From the NCBI GenBank assembly GCA_041662605.1, contig JBAZSD010000016.1, positions 30,915 to 94,914 on the forward strand: DNA of 64,000 nt. Direction: 5' to 3'. The notes beneath the pieces were generated by a model. That model was not told the origin of the DNA. It saw nothing but the letters and a program-made list of their open reading frames with translations, and searched no databases. Position numbers and translations under genes: made by a program. Positions 36,072 to 46,024 of this stretch are shown here, one piece after another (the first letter of the stretch is position 1; each line of letters starts with the position of its first letter). This DNA is from Desulfomonilaceae bacterium (lineage in GTDB: Bacteria; Desulfobacterota; Desulfomonilia; Desulfomonilales; Desulfomonilaceae).

Positions 36072-39000
36072 ATGCTTGAAAAAGTTATGAAATTCTCTGT
36101 CGAACACAGGTACCTCGTTTTGATTGGAGTTGTCTGCGTTGCCATCATTGGCTTGTTCTCGTTGCAGAGGCTTCCGATCGACGCCGTACCGGACATTACT
36201 CCTGTCCAGGTTCAAGTCAACACAGAGTTCCCGGGGTTCTCCCCAATAGACATAGAAAAGCAGATCACGTTTCCTGTTGAGAACGCACTGGCGGGCATCC
36301 CTGGGCTTGTTTATACCAGATCGTTGTCGAGAAACGGATTTTCTCAGGTTGTCGCTATCTTTCGTGACGATGTGAGTATTTATTTTGCGCGACAGCAAGT
36401 GAATGAGAGGCTGGTTGAAGCCCGAAGGAACCTTCCAGCGGGCGCTGAACCAAAGATGGGGGCAATCACTACCGGGCTTGGAGAAGTTCATGTTTGGACC
36501 GTTGGCTACAGCCATCCCGATGGGAAAGGGGCGAACATCAAGGACGGTTTAGCCGGTTGGCAGAGCGACGGATCATACTTGACCCCTGATGGCCAGAGAC
36601 TCGTTACCATCCTTGAGCAAACGGCCTACCTCAGAACGGTTGAAGACTGGATTATTCGTCCTCAGCTCAAGAGCGTTGAAGGAGTTGCTGATGTAGACGC
36701 CATAGGCGGTTTTGTCAAAAAATATCATGTCCAACCGGACCCAATGAAGCTCTTTTCATACGGATTAACATTTCAAGATTTGATTGAGGCGATAAGGCGT
36801 AACAACATCAGTTCCGGATCAGGGTATATTGAACATCAAGGGGAAGCTTACGTTGTCCGTGCGGACGCCAGGATTTCAGACGAGACCCAAATTGGGGATA
36901 TCGTGGTAAGCACCAGGTCAGGCGCCCCGATCCACATGCATGATGTCGCTACCGTTGCGATAGGAAAGGAACTCCGTACCGGCAGCGCAAGCTTTAATGG
37001 AAATGAAGCGGTAATCGGCACAGCCTGGATGCTGATCGGGGCAAACAGCCGGACAGTGGCGGCATCCGTTTCGGACAAATTGGACAAGATCAACCAAAAC
37101 CTTCCCCCCGACATTGCGGCCAAGCCGGTTCTGAGCAGAACCAAACTGGTGGATGCAACCATTGCTACTGTGCGTACGAATCTCACCGAAGGCGCAATCT
37201 TGGTCATAGTCGTCTTGTTTATTCTCCTGGGAAACATTAGGGCTGCTGTCATAACTGCGCTTGCAGTCCCTCTTTCCATGCTTATGGCGTTTACCGGTAT
37301 GGTCCAGTTGCACGTAAGCGGAAACCTTATGAGCTTAGGGGCCATAGACTTCGGCTTAATCGTCGATGGGGCCGTGATCATAGTAGAAAACTGTCTACGA
37401 CGTTTAGGAGAAAGACAACATGAATTTGGAAGAGTTCTGACTCTCCCTGAGCGTCTCAACGAAGTCGTGGTCGCCGGCAAAGAAATGATTCAGCCCTCCG
37501 TGTTTGGTCAAGCTATCATTATCACGGTCTACATTCCGATTCTGTCACTTACTGGGATTGAAGGCAAAATGTTTCACCCTATGGCGACAACTGTCATTCT
37601 TGCTCTTGTCTCAGCATTTGTAATTTCCTTGACCGTCGTCCCTGCCATGGTGGCCGTGTTCATATCGGGTAGGGTGAAAGAAGACAAAAACATACTCATC
37701 AAAATGGCTGAACGTGTTTACGAACCTACTCTGAAGTTTGCCTTGCTTCATCGTTACCTGGTGGTCACCGGAGGAATAGCCTGTTTCGTTTTATCGCTGT
37801 TACTCTTTGGGCGTCTTGGACAAGAATTTATTCCTACTCTTGACGAAAAAGATATCTGCGTCCAGCCCATGCGTATACCTAGCACAAGCTTGACTCAATC
37901 TACTGAAATGCAACTAAAGGTAGAAAAAGCCCTTTTACGATTTCCAGAAGTCGCATTAGTTTACTCCAAGACAGGTACGGCCGAAATGGCGTCAGACCCT
38001 ATGCCGCCAAATGTTTCGGACACCTTTGTTATTCTAAAGCCTCAAGAGCAATGGCCCAATCCGGGCGAGCTGAAAAGCAGCTTGATAGAGCGGATCGAAA
38101 GCGCATTGGAAAAGCTGCCGGGAGCTAAATACGAGTTTACACAGCCGATACAGATGCGCTTCAATGAGCTGATCGCAGGTGTCCGTAGTGACGTGGCCAT
38201 CAAGGTTTATGGAGATAAATTTGAAGAAATGGCGCGAACTGCCCAGTCTATTGCTCGTGTTGTCGAGAAAATTCCCGGCGCCGCTGATGTGAAAGTGGAA
38301 CAGACAGAAGGCTTACCGGCAGTTGATATAGACGTAGATAGGGCTGCGATCTCCCGTTATGGTCTCAGCGCCGCTGATGTTCAGGAAGTAACCGCGATTG
38401 GTGTAGGCGGGAGAGATGCGGGTTTGGTTTTTGAAGGTGATCGACGATTTGACATCGTAGTCCGGTTGTCTGAAAATCTCAGAAATGACGTTTCCGCTTT
38501 AGAGAATCTTCCCGTACCGTTGCCTCCTCAAGGTGTATCTTCGCAGTATCCAAATTTGGGTTCCACGGATAATATCACGAATCAAGCCGTCGGACGAAAC
38601 TTCTTACCCCTGAAAGAAGTCGCTAAGGTTCGTACGACGGAAGGGGTGAACCAAATCAGTCGAGAAAACGGCAAGCGTCGAATTGTGGTTCAGACAAATG
38701 TTAGAGGTCGTGATCTGGGATCTTTCGTAGCGGAGGCGCAGCAAACAATTAATGAGCAGGTAAAGATACCACCAGGCCAATGGTTGGATTGGGGTGGACA
38801 GTTTGAGAACCTTCTTGCCGCCAGGAAACGCCTGAGCATCGTTGTGCCTTTGAGCCTCATCCTGATTTTCCTGCTATTGTTCAGCGCTTTTAACTCGGTA
38901 AAGGATGCATTGCTCGTGTTCACAGGTATTCCTTTGGGATTGACGGGAGGTATATTATCGTTGTGGCTGCGTGGAATGCCTTTTTCAATAACAGCGGCAG

Positions 39001-39335
39001 TGGGTTTCATAGCATTGGCCGGCGTCGCCGTGCTTAACGGATTGGTCATGGTCACTCTCATCAACCAGTTATGCAAAGACGGTAACTCCACTTATCAAGC
39101 TATTGTCCAAGGGTCTCTCCGTCGGCTGAGGCCAGTGCTTATGACAGCCCTGGTCGCCTCTTTGGGGTTTGTGCCTATGGCTCTGTCCACAGGAACCGGG
39201 GCTGAGGTGCAGCGTCCTTTGGCTACCGTAGTCATCGGCGGGTTGATTTCAAGTACTGGCCTTACTCTGTTGGTACTGCCCGCTCTTTACAGGATTTTTC
39301 AACGTGACAATGACCTGAAAGAGGCTTCATCATAA
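36072..39335 (+). CDS. czcA: Heavy-metal RND efflux pump, CzcA-like
   Basis: Proton-driven inner-membrane exporter of metal cations, 1087 residues, with 12 helices and two large periplasmic loops. Helix 4 carries DFGLIVDGAVIIVEN (D426, D432, E439), the signature of the divalent-cation HME branch (zinc, cobalt, cadmium, nickel) rather than CusA-type copper/silver pumps. The N-terminus VEHRYLVLIGV...QRLPIDAVPDITPVQVQVNTE is typical. The first periplasmic loop has an extra stretch near SHPDGKGANIKDG (about 145-170). The operon lacks an outer-membrane factor, and a ruined P-type ATPase follows. Confidence 0.93.
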   Translation: MLEKVMKFSVEHRYLVLIGVVCVAIIGLFSLQRLPIDAVPDITPVQVQVNTEFPGFSPIDIEKQITFPVENALAGIPGLVYTRSLSRNGFSQVVAIFRDDVSIYFARQQVNERLVEARRNLPAGAEPKMGAITTGLGEVHVWTVGYSHPDGKGANIKDGLAGWQSDGSYLTPDGQRLVTILEQTAYLRTVEDWIIRPQLKSVEGVADVDAIGGFVKKYHVQPDPMKLFSYGLTFQDLIEAIRRNNISSGSGYIEHQGEAYVVRADARISDETQIGDIVVSTRSGAPIHMHDVATVAIGKELRTGSASFNGNEAVIGTAWMLIGANSRTVAASVSDKLDKINQNLPPDIAAKPVLSRTKLVDATIATVRTNLTEGAILVIVVLFILLGNIRAAVITALAVPLSMLMAFTGMVQLHVSGNLMSLGAIDFGLIVDGAVIIVENCLRRLGERQHEFGRVLTLPERLNEVVVAGKEMIQPSVFGQAIIITVYIPILSLTGIEGKMFHPMATTVILALVSAFVISLTVVPAMVAVFISGRVKEDKNILIKMAERVYEPTLKFALLHRYLVVTGGIACFVLSLLLFGRLGQEFIPTLDEKDICVQPMRIPSTSLTQSTEMQLKVEKALLRFPEVALVYSKTGTAEMASDPMPPNVSDTFVILKPQEQWPNPGELKSSLIERIESALEKLPGAKYEFTQPIQMRFNELIAGVRSDVAIKVYGDKFEEMARTAQSIARVVEKIPGAADVKVEQTEGLPAVDIDVDRAAISRYGLSAADVQEVTAIGVGGRDAGLVFEGDRRFDIVVRLSENLRNDVSALENLPVPLPPQGVSSQYPNLGSTDNITNQAVGRNFLPLKEVAKVRTTEGVNQISRENGKRRIVVQTNVRGRDLGSFVAEAQQTINEQVKIPPGQWLDWGGQFENLLAARKRLSIVVPLSLILIFLLLFSAFNSVKDALLVFTGIPLGLTGGILSLWLRGMPFSITAAVGFIALAGVAVLNGLVMVTLINQLCKDGNSTYQAIVQGSLRRLRPVLMTALVASLGFVPMALSTGTGAEVQRPLATVVIGGLISSTGLTLLVLPALYRIFQRDNDLKEASS

Positions 39336-39420
39336 ACCATTGAAGTAGAAAGCCACATAGGTGAAGGAGAGAAACAAGAGGGTCTATTTGAAGGCGGATA
39401 AATGAGTATCCTCCGATGCG

Positions 39421-39599
39421 CAACGCCTTGCTTGCACGTTTGCTGACAGTGCTGGTAGCAATATGGTGGGGGATGGAATGACGCTCCCGCTATTGCTCAA
39501 GCCACTTTTGGAATAGCTATGGGTACGGCGGGAACGGATTCAGCTATTGAAGCGACTGATACAGCGCTGCTAAAAAGGTTTTGTCCGCTCTGCCATTGA
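39421..39599 (+). pseudogene. Relic of a heavy-metal P-type ATPase (C-terminal hinge region)
   Basis: The frame starting at 39474 reads WNDAPAIAQATFGIAMG and then TAGTDSAIEATDTALL, which is the hinge motif region (GDGxNDAPA...GIAMGTAGTD) of P1B-type metal ATPases, followed by a stop. The expected MVGDG just before it is present only in another frame (ATGGTGGGGGATGG around 39462-39476), so at least one frameshift separates the two. No phosphorylation motif or membrane part remains. Sitting directly behind czcA, it suggests an earlier zinc/cadmium ATPase partner that has been lost. Confidence 0.7.
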
Positions 39600-39675
39600 C
39601 ACCTTGGCCAACAAAAGGTAAAATACTTTAGATTGGGGAGGGAAATCCTTAGATCTTGACAGGATTTTCATCCCT

Positions 39676-40641
39676 ATGCGTTTGACATCGCCAAACTGTA
39701 ACGCCCACTCAAATCCGAACAGCTATTTTATGGCGTTTGGGGCGCTCTGCGTTAAGGCGCTATGTCTACTCGTGTTCATCTCTCCACTCTTTTCCTGCTC
39801 ACTTGTCTCTAATTCGTTGGCTGTCCGCGATTACATGGAAATCCCGACACTCAAGGAACATAGGTTCCTGGTCGACGAAAGCGGCGAAATTCCTTACCAG
39901 CGATACCGGATAAGCCCCTGGGATAATGATTTTAAATACGTTTGGCTTGTCGGGGATTATAACTTTCGTAAATTTGATAACATCGAATTGATACTGTATT
40001 TTCATGGCATGAGTTCCAAAGACTATTACAGGGACTTTAGAAAAGAGATACAGGCCCTCGCGTCAAAAAGACCCGACCGACCATTTCTGTTTGTCGGTTT
40101 TGTGGACACTCCTTACGTATCGACAAACAATCGATCCAAAGAACGATGGAGTTCCCTGACGGTCAAGGACGGAAACTATCCCGAACTCCTTTTCAAGACG
40201 GTAAACGGCCTGTTCAAATCCCTGAAAAAAACCTATCCCAATATTAATAAGGATAAAACATCTATAACACTCGCAGGGTTTTCCGGCGGAGGCCGAGTCC
40301 TCGACTCTGTTGGAAGCTGGCTTGCCAGAACTCCAAAAAATGACCCATACGCCGAGACGTTCCGATCAAGGTTGTCAAAGATAGTCTACTTTGATTGCTG
40401 GTTCGACAAGGACGTTGTTAATACCATACCGATCCTGCTCGAAAATAATCCGGGCATAAGAATCGTCGGTACGGTCCACATGAAAAAACCCACAGAACTG
40501 GCTTCAATATTGGTTGACAAATTCAAGATGAAGCCTGACAGGAAGAAACAGGAATTAACAGGCGTAAATGGAAGAATAGTCATCTATCGCGGAGGATCCC
40601 ACTGGGACGCTATGATATCCAGGCTCGCTCAGGCGTTATAG
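39676..40641 (+). CDS. Putative lipoprotein with alpha/beta-hydrolase features
   Basis: 321 residues with a hydrophobic N-terminal segment (about 22-42) ending in SPLFSCS, a plausible lipobox. The rest looks like an alpha/beta hydrolase: strand ELILYFHGMSS (oxyanion region), nucleophile elbow LAGFSGGGR, and a late GGSHWDAM with the likely catalytic His. A Trp/Asp-rich region (about 55-90) precedes it. Specific substrate unknown; esterase or peptidase activity is possible. It is not obviously in an operon. folC begins 144 bases later. Confidence 0.6.
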   Translation: MRLTSPNCNAHSNPNSYFMAFGALCVKALCLLVFISPLFSCSLVSNSLAVRDYMEIPTLKEHRFLVDESGEIPYQRYRISPWDNDFKYVWLVGDYNFRKFDNIELILYFHGMSSKDYYRDFRKEIQALASKRPDRPFLFVGFVDTPYVSTNNRSKERWSSLTVKDGNYPELLFKTVNGLFKSLKKTYPNINKDKTSITLAGFSGGGRVLDSVGSWLARTPKNDPYAETFRSRLSKIVYFDCWFDKDVVNTIPILLENNPGIRIVGTVHMKKPTELASILVDKFKMKPDRKKQELTGVNGRIVIYRGGSHWDAMISRLAQAL

Positions 40642-40785
40642 CATGAAGCCACAGGGATCACACTCAGCCAGTTTTACATTTTCCAATTAATACAACATAT
40701 TAGCTATTTAGTGTCCTTGACGCTCCTACGGCCATGTGATATTAAAATCACACAAATATTTGTTGTTCTGCCCGGAGGCGCTTTT

Positions 40786-42090
40786 ATGTCACAGGCGACA
40801 GCGTTCTCTGTCGATGTAGACAGGGAATATTCCAAAACCATAGACTTTTTGTACAGCTTTGAACGTTTCGGTATCCTCTTGGGACTGGACAACATTTCTT
40901 CGTTGCTTTCCGCTTTGGGCGACCCCCAGAACCGTTTCAAATCAGTCCATATTGCCGGCAGCAACGGAAAAGGCTCCACTTCCTCATTCATAAACGCCAT
41001 TGTCAGCCTGTCGGGTTATTCAACCGCCCTTTACACTTCACCGCATCTGAACGATTTCCGTGAGCGGATTCGAATCCACGGCCGCATGATCTCCAAAGAA
41101 GACATGATCAAAGCGACTGAAAAGATCAGACCTCTGCATGACCCGATAAGAACCACTTTCTTCGAATACACTACAGCCATAGCCTTCGATCGTATCGCAG
41201 CGGCAAAACCTGATCTCGCGGTGATAGAAGTCGGCCTGGGCGGACGGCTTGACGCCACCAACACCATCACTCCCCTGGTAAGCGTAATAACGGATATCTC
41301 CAGAGAACATGAAGACTACCTCGGTTCCGGAATCAGGGCTGTAGCGACTGAAAAGGCAGGCGTAATAAAGAGTGGCGTGCCCGTAATTACAGGCGCCGGC
41401 CGTAAGGAAGCTAGGGATGTCATCCTGTCTACCGCGCGGGATCTTAATTCCCGGATATTGGAGTTTGGCCGTGACTTCAAGGGTGTCAGGACCACTCTTG
41501 ATTCCTTTGATTACACATCTGATGAACTTCGTCTCGCTGGATTGCGCCTGGCTATGGCCGGAGCCCATCAAATCAAGAACGCTTCCATCGCTATTCGCGT
41601 AGCCCAGGAATTGATAGCCCAGGGATTTAAAATTTCTGAACCCGCCATAAGAGAGGCTGTCTCTAAAACACAGTTCCCCGGCAGATTCGAATTATTGCGT
41701 CGGAATCCTGATGTCATCATAGACGGCGCCCACACTCCGGAAGGCATGAGATTACTGAAAAGCGCCCTAACTAAGCTTTATCCTTCACAACGCCCACTTT
41801 TACTCCTCGGTATTCTGAAAGATAAGAACGTGGAGACCCTTGTTCACACCATCGCTCCCTTAGCCAGGCAAGTTGTGTGCGTCGCTCCTCACAGTGATCG
41901 TAGTATGGAGCCTGAGGCTCTGGCGGAGCTTGTGAGGGCTCACGGGACTCCGGCGCAAGCCTCGGATTCCATTGAGAAAGGCTTCGAGACGTTGCTCTCC
42001 CATGCCGGAAAAAACGACTTGATTGTCGCGGCCGGCTCTTTATATATGATAGGCCCGGTCCGTAGGGCCTGCGGGAAAAACGACGAGTGA
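40786..42090 (+). CDS. folC: Bifunctional folylpolyglutamate/dihydrofolate synthase
   Basis: Adds glutamate to dihydropteroate or folates using ATP. The Mur-ligase-type protein (434 residues) has the P-loop IAGSNGKGSTS, YTSPHLNDFRERI, the omega-loop region, EVGLGGRLDATN and the C-terminal DGAHTPEGM. The ATG at 40786 is preceded by CCGGAGG; the frame is open to 40711 without homology. Its stop overlaps the lptD start (GTGA), so the two are coupled. Confidence 0.95.
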   Translation: MSQATAFSVDVDREYSKTIDFLYSFERFGILLGLDNISSLLSALGDPQNRFKSVHIAGSNGKGSTSSFINAIVSLSGYSTALYTSPHLNDFRERIRIHGRMISKEDMIKATEKIRPLHDPIRTTFFEYTTAIAFDRIAAAKPDLAVIEVGLGGRLDATNTITPLVSVITDISREHEDYLGSGIRAVATEKAGVIKSGVPVITGAGRKEARDVILSTARDLNSRILEFGRDFKGVRTTLDSFDYTSDELRLAGLRLAMAGAHQIKNASIAIRVAQELIAQGFKISEPAIREAVSKTQFPGRFELLRRNPDVIIDGAHTPEGMRLLKSALTKLYPSQRPLLLLGILKDKNVETLVHTIAPLARQVVCVAPHSDRSMEPEALAELVRAHGTPAQASDSIEKGFETLLSHAGKNDLIVAAGSLYMIGPVRRACGKNDE

Positions 42091-44351
42091 GATATAGTTT
42101 GCGGCGAATTCTTTATTCAGGCTCAGTAGCGGCGCTCATGACAACCATTGTCATACTGGCCGCTGCGCCCGGCTTTGCCGTAACGACAGAACTCGCGCCA
42201 ACTGAAAAAAGTATCCCAACTTCGATAATACCGGGCGATCTTCCGGTAAAAATGTCCGCTGAACGCCTTTCATACAATCATAAGACAAATACGTACACCG
42301 CTCGAGGAAACGTCTCGCTGAGCCAGGGAAATACAAGGCTCAGAGCCGACAGCATCGTTTACGAAGCGAGTAATGGAGAACTCACAGCTACCGGAGGCGT
42401 TATAGTAAGATCCGCTTCCGATGTTATCGAAGCGGAAAAAGTCACGATAAATCTCAAGGCGGCTACTGGTGTGCTCTTCAATGGCAAGCTGCTCCTCACC
42501 CGCCAGCACATCTACCTCGAAGGCAAGAAACTCGAGAAAAAGGGGTCTTCAGACTACAGTGTCAGCGAAGGCAGCTTCACCACATGCGATGGAGCCACGC
42601 CTGACTGGAAGATTACCGGCAAGGATCTCGACGTCACTCTGGAAGGTTACGGCGTCCTCAAACACGGTTTCTTTTACATTAAGGATATACCCGTCTTCTA
42701 CATACCCTGGCTCATATACCCGGCAAAACGTGAAAGACAGTCCGGCTTTCTCATGCCTTCAACCGCCAGCAGTTCCATGAGGGGCATTGATCTCCGACTG
42801 CCTCTTTTTCTGAACATTGCGCCGAGTGTCGACGCGACAATAGCGCCCAGATTCTGTTCAAAAAGGGCGGCTCAGGTTGGACTGGAATTTCGATATTACC
42901 CGACGGAGGATCTCAAGGGTCGATTTTATGGTGAATACACCTACGACTGGAAATACGGCCCTCCTGCTGATCCCGCGAAGAATCTTTTTTACGCTACCTG
43001 GCGTCACGATCAGGATTTTTCCAGGACCGCCAGATTAAAGACCAACCTGCACTGGGTTTCGGACAGGAATTATTTCGATATCTGGGGAGGACGCTTCGAC
43101 AAAAGGCTCCGGGTCCGATACATGGAATCAAACGCTGTCATGTACCGCCAAACAAACAACTTCCTGTTTCAGGCTGAAGCCAGATATTTCGACAATCTCG
43201 ACCTGCCCGATAACGCCCGAACCGTTCAGAACCTGCCTACCCTGACGGCTACCCTGTTTGACAGGCAGGCCCCTTACACACCTTTTTATGTTAGCTCCAG
43301 CTTAAGCTACGACTATTTTCACGCCCCTATTATGAATGACGCGTGGCTTGGAGCCCGTGCTCAATGGGATACAAGGCTCAGTCTCCCCGTGGCTTTCGGA
43401 CAGTATTTAAAGTTCGACCCATCGATAACATATTTTGCTCGGGGCTACGCCGCTGATTATTATGAACACGAGAAGAGCGTGAGTTCCGTCAATTCCGTCC
43501 GGACTGACCTGTACCAGATAAACACAGACATGTTTACCGATATTGACAAGGTTTATTCAGGATCCATGTTCGGTTTTCAAAAGGTGAAGCATACTATCCG
43601 GCCCAGAGTCGTCTGGACCTACAGACCTGTACACAGCCGCGAGAAATACCCGTATTTTGACGAAACCGACCGTATGGGCGAGGTCAGCCTGCTTACTGGA
43701 GAAATAAGACAAGCTCTGGTTGGTCGTATGGCCCAAGGCCAGTACCTCGATTTTGCTTCACTGAGCTTATCTCAGGGATATGATTTCCATAAAACTCGTA
43801 CAGCCGAAGATCCCCTGGGCGAACGCTCCCCTCTAAAGTCACATTGGACAAACACCCAGGCCGAAATAGCCATCAGGCCACACACACTAATGGATCTGAG
43901 AGCGCAGGCTGAGTACGATCCCGTTATGAACAGGGCCAGGAGCTATTCGATCAATCTTGGGGTGATGGATCATAGGGGAGACACTATACAGATCCTGCAT
44001 CAGTTTGCTGAAGATGAGCTTAGGGAAGACCTTAACCGCCAGACTAACCTGAATCTTCAGGTTAGAGTTACTCCCGCTCTGGATTTGTTTGTGGAAAATC
44101 AGTACACGCATCAGTTTGATTTCGCCTATTTTACAAGCCTCGGCCTAAACTATCATCCCCAGTGCTGGAGCCTGCTGCTCAGATACTCCGAGTCCCGTGA
44201 ACAGGATCCGGTAACCCGTAAAATCAAGGACATGGATCAAACTGTCTTCCTGACTGTTTCACTCTACGGATTGGGACAGGTCTACAGATTCACCCGTGAT
44301 TGGAGCGACATGTTCGGGCCGGCCACGGACTCGAGTTCCAACTTGTTCTAG
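42087..44351 (+). CDS. lptD: LPS-assembly protein LptD
   Basis: Outer-membrane barrel that inserts LPS into the outer leaflet. The 754-residue protein has a signal peptide (about 1-30) and a periplasmic OstA-like jellyroll (SAERLSYNHKTNTYTARGNVSLSQG, about 53-180). The barrel opens at FYIPWLIYPAKRERQSGFL and contains many amphipathic strands. The start is a GTG overlapping the folC stop. It completes the Lpt set with lptC, lptA and lptB, which lie 30 kb away; lptFG and lptE are not in the window. Confidence 0.93.
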   Translation: MRYSLRRILYSGSVAALMTTIVILAAAPGFAVTTELAPTEKSIPTSIIPGDLPVKMSAERLSYNHKTNTYTARGNVSLSQGNTRLRADSIVYEASNGELTATGGVIVRSASDVIEAEKVTINLKAATGVLFNGKLLLTRQHIYLEGKKLEKKGSSDYSVSEGSFTTCDGATPDWKITGKDLDVTLEGYGVLKHGFFYIKDIPVFYIPWLIYPAKRERQSGFLMPSTASSSMRGIDLRLPLFLNIAPSVDATIAPRFCSKRAAQVGLEFRYYPTEDLKGRFYGEYTYDWKYGPPADPAKNLFYATWRHDQDFSRTARLKTNLHWVSDRNYFDIWGGRFDKRLRVRYMESNAVMYRQTNNFLFQAEARYFDNLDLPDNARTVQNLPTLTATLFDRQAPYTPFYVSSSLSYDYFHAPIMNDAWLGARAQWDTRLSLPVAFGQYLKFDPSITYFARGYAADYYEHEKSVSSVNSVRTDLYQINTDMFTDIDKVYSGSMFGFQKVKHTIRPRVVWTYRPVHSREKYPYFDETDRMGEVSLLTGEIRQALVGRMAQGQYLDFASLSLSQGYDFHKTRTAEDPLGERSPLKSHWTNTQAEIAIRPHTLMDLRAQAEYDPVMNRARSYSINLGVMDHRGDTIQILHQFAEDELREDLNRQTNLNLQVRVTPALDLFVENQYTHQFDFAYFTSLGLNYHPQCWSLLLRYSESREQDPVTRKIKDMDQTVFLTVSLYGLGQVYRFTRDWSDMFGPATDSSSNLF

Positions 44352-44400
44352 ATTCCAGACTAACGCGACATCACAGGCAGAGTCAAAAAGCCGACGCTTC

Positions 44401-45306
44401 CTAAAAAAATATCCTCAGCCCTGTCATTATAGACTCAAGATTACCGCTGAACGCCAATGAAATCTCATTGTGGGCGCTAAACCCACACCTATCACAGACA
44501 CTCGGACCCCGATTCCGAAGATAACACCCCTTGGTGACCAGCCCATCCGGCTCCGCGTTGGCAAGCAACCCATCGAAGCAAGTCCATCTTGCCTTCTTCA
44601 GTTCCCTGAGGCTGCTGAATGAATTGGCCACCGGATATCCCTCCCGCTTTAACTCAATCAGCTCATCAAGTATGGGGACCCGCTGCTCGGGGGCTATGAA
44701 CAGGGCGTCCGGCAACCCGTTGTAAGGATAGTAGAACTGGATCGTGATCCCGGCCACGCGGCCCTTGAGCTTCCTTACCAGCTTACCGGCGCAGGCTTTG
44801 TTCAACTGGCTGATCGTGAAGCTTATATAAGCTCCGCCTTCTCCCTGTGTCTCCAGATTTTCCCATACCTTTGAGAACACCCCTGAGCCTCGAACGCTGT
44901 CATGGATCTCCCCGGTTCCGTCCAGACTCACCCATACCCGGTCAAACTCAAGTCCCTTAAATGGCAATGTGCCATTCGTGGTCATACAGACTGAAGGAAA
45001 CAGTTTCTTCGCGTATTCCGCCACATGGGCGAGGCTCTTCTTGCCGTCTCGCCACAGGAGAGGCTCCCCGCCCTCAATTATCAGTATTTTCACCCCTGTG
45101 TCCCTCAGCGCTCTCAGAGTCTTTTTCACGCCCTCGAAATCAAGTTCCCGTCCATCGCGTTTCCAGTAAGGACAATGAACGCATTTCAGGTTACAGCGAT
45201 GAGTAATCTTGTAACCCGAAAGCGTAGGGGTTTGCGCTCCAGTAATCAGTCGTTTCAGAAACGGCGAGGCGAAGTGTCTCGTCGCCCTGCCAATACTTCT
45301 AATCAT
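44401..45306 (-). CDS. Radical SAM protein of unknown substrate
   Basis: Contains the CxxxCxxC cluster motif CNLKCVHC (Cys38, 42, 45 counting from the chosen start), followed by ILIIEGGEPLLW and VWVSLDGTGEIHDSVRG, the usual radical SAM core. The last 50 residues have cysteines (CFDG, CYLRNRG, CDRCG) that may hold a second cluster, SPASM-like but short. The start at 45306 is uncertain: GGAGG lies 13 bases upstream, and an ATG at 45357 would add 17 residues. It is the last host-like gene before the phage island. Confidence 0.8.
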   Translation of the reverse strand: MIRSIGRATRHFASPFLKRLITGAQTPTLSGYKITHRCNLKCVHCPYWKRDGRELDFEGVKKTLRALRDTGVKILIIEGGEPLLWRDGKKSLAHVAEYAKKLFPSVCMTTNGTLPFKGLEFDRVWVSLDGTGEIHDSVRGSGVFSKVWENLETQGEGGAYISFTISQLNKACAGKLVRKLKGRVAGITIQFYYPYNGLPDALFIAPEQRVPILDELIELKREGYPVANSFSSLRELKKARWTCFDGLLANAEPDGLVTKGCYLRNRGPSVCDRCGFSAHNEISLAFSGNLESIMTGLRIFF

Positions 45307-45461
45307 TATGGATTCTGATCCTCCGGCGTTTTTCCAACGAGAGCTTGACCCTGACATGGCCTTTTCACATACTGTTAATCAGGAACCACAAGACTTAATC
45401 ATACCAGTGTCCACCCAATAATTAACCCTAATTTATCACTTTCAGAGGAAGGGGGCGAACA

Positions 45462-45734
45462 GTGTCGTATTCATTCGTGATCACCGTAGAACCACTGCAT
45501 GAGAAGAGAAAAATGGAGAAGATTACTCGACAGGAGTTACAGGCCCTTACCATAAACAAGGACCATCTGGATCACGACTTTCCGGAGCATTCCAAGATCA
45601 TACCACATTCCGATTTCTTGAGGATCGCTCAAAAAAAGACATTTCAAAAACTGTGCGCCCCTCTCGAATCGGTGGAGATAATCGCAAACCCATTCATCAT
45701 CGAAAAAAGGCCGGCGCAGTGGAACCTAAACTAA
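45462..45734 (+). CDS. Small protein at the left edge of the phage island
   Basis: 90 residues from a GTG with a purine-rich GAGGAAGGGGG upstream. It is charged and partly helical, with no recognised family. Its 3' end overlaps the portal N-terminal frame by 16 bases, which suggests coupled translation. A later ATG at 45513 is another possible start. Confidence 0.45.
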   Translation: MSYSFVITVEPLHEKRKMEKITRQELQALTINKDHLDHDFPEHSKIIPHSDFLRIAQKKTFQKLCAPLESVEIIANPFIIEKRPAQWNLN

Positions 45735-46024
45735 AAGACGGAAGCGTGGGCGACAATTCCGACGATACCGATCTCGAACGACTCGCGGAAATGGCGTTGG
45801 AGTATCTCAGGCCATGGATCAAAAACTCGCGTCGCTTGAGCCTGAATCAAACTGAAAAGTGGAAACTCCTCGAGGATCTCTATCACAACCGCCGCGACCT
45901 TGCATCCTGGAACACTCGTGAAACAAAGATCAGTAGCGCTCAATCCTTTCAGGGCGCTCACAGCGGAGCAGGCGAATCCGACGCCTGGGGCGATCCGATA
46001 TTATTCTGTCTCCGTCCTACATAG
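45719..46024 (+). pseudogene. N-terminal part of the phage portal gene, frameshifted from the main frame
   Basis: From a GTG at 45719 the frame encodes an acidic start, then EKWKLLEDLYHNRRDLASWN, which matches the N-terminal pattern of podovirus-like portal proteins, then ESDAWG. After a G4 run at 45987-45990 the homologous sequence continues in the +1-numbered frame as RSDIILSPSYIVDSWADR, joining the next feature. One base missing from the G run would explain it. Whether this is decay, a read error or programmed slippage is unknown. Confidence 0.6.
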
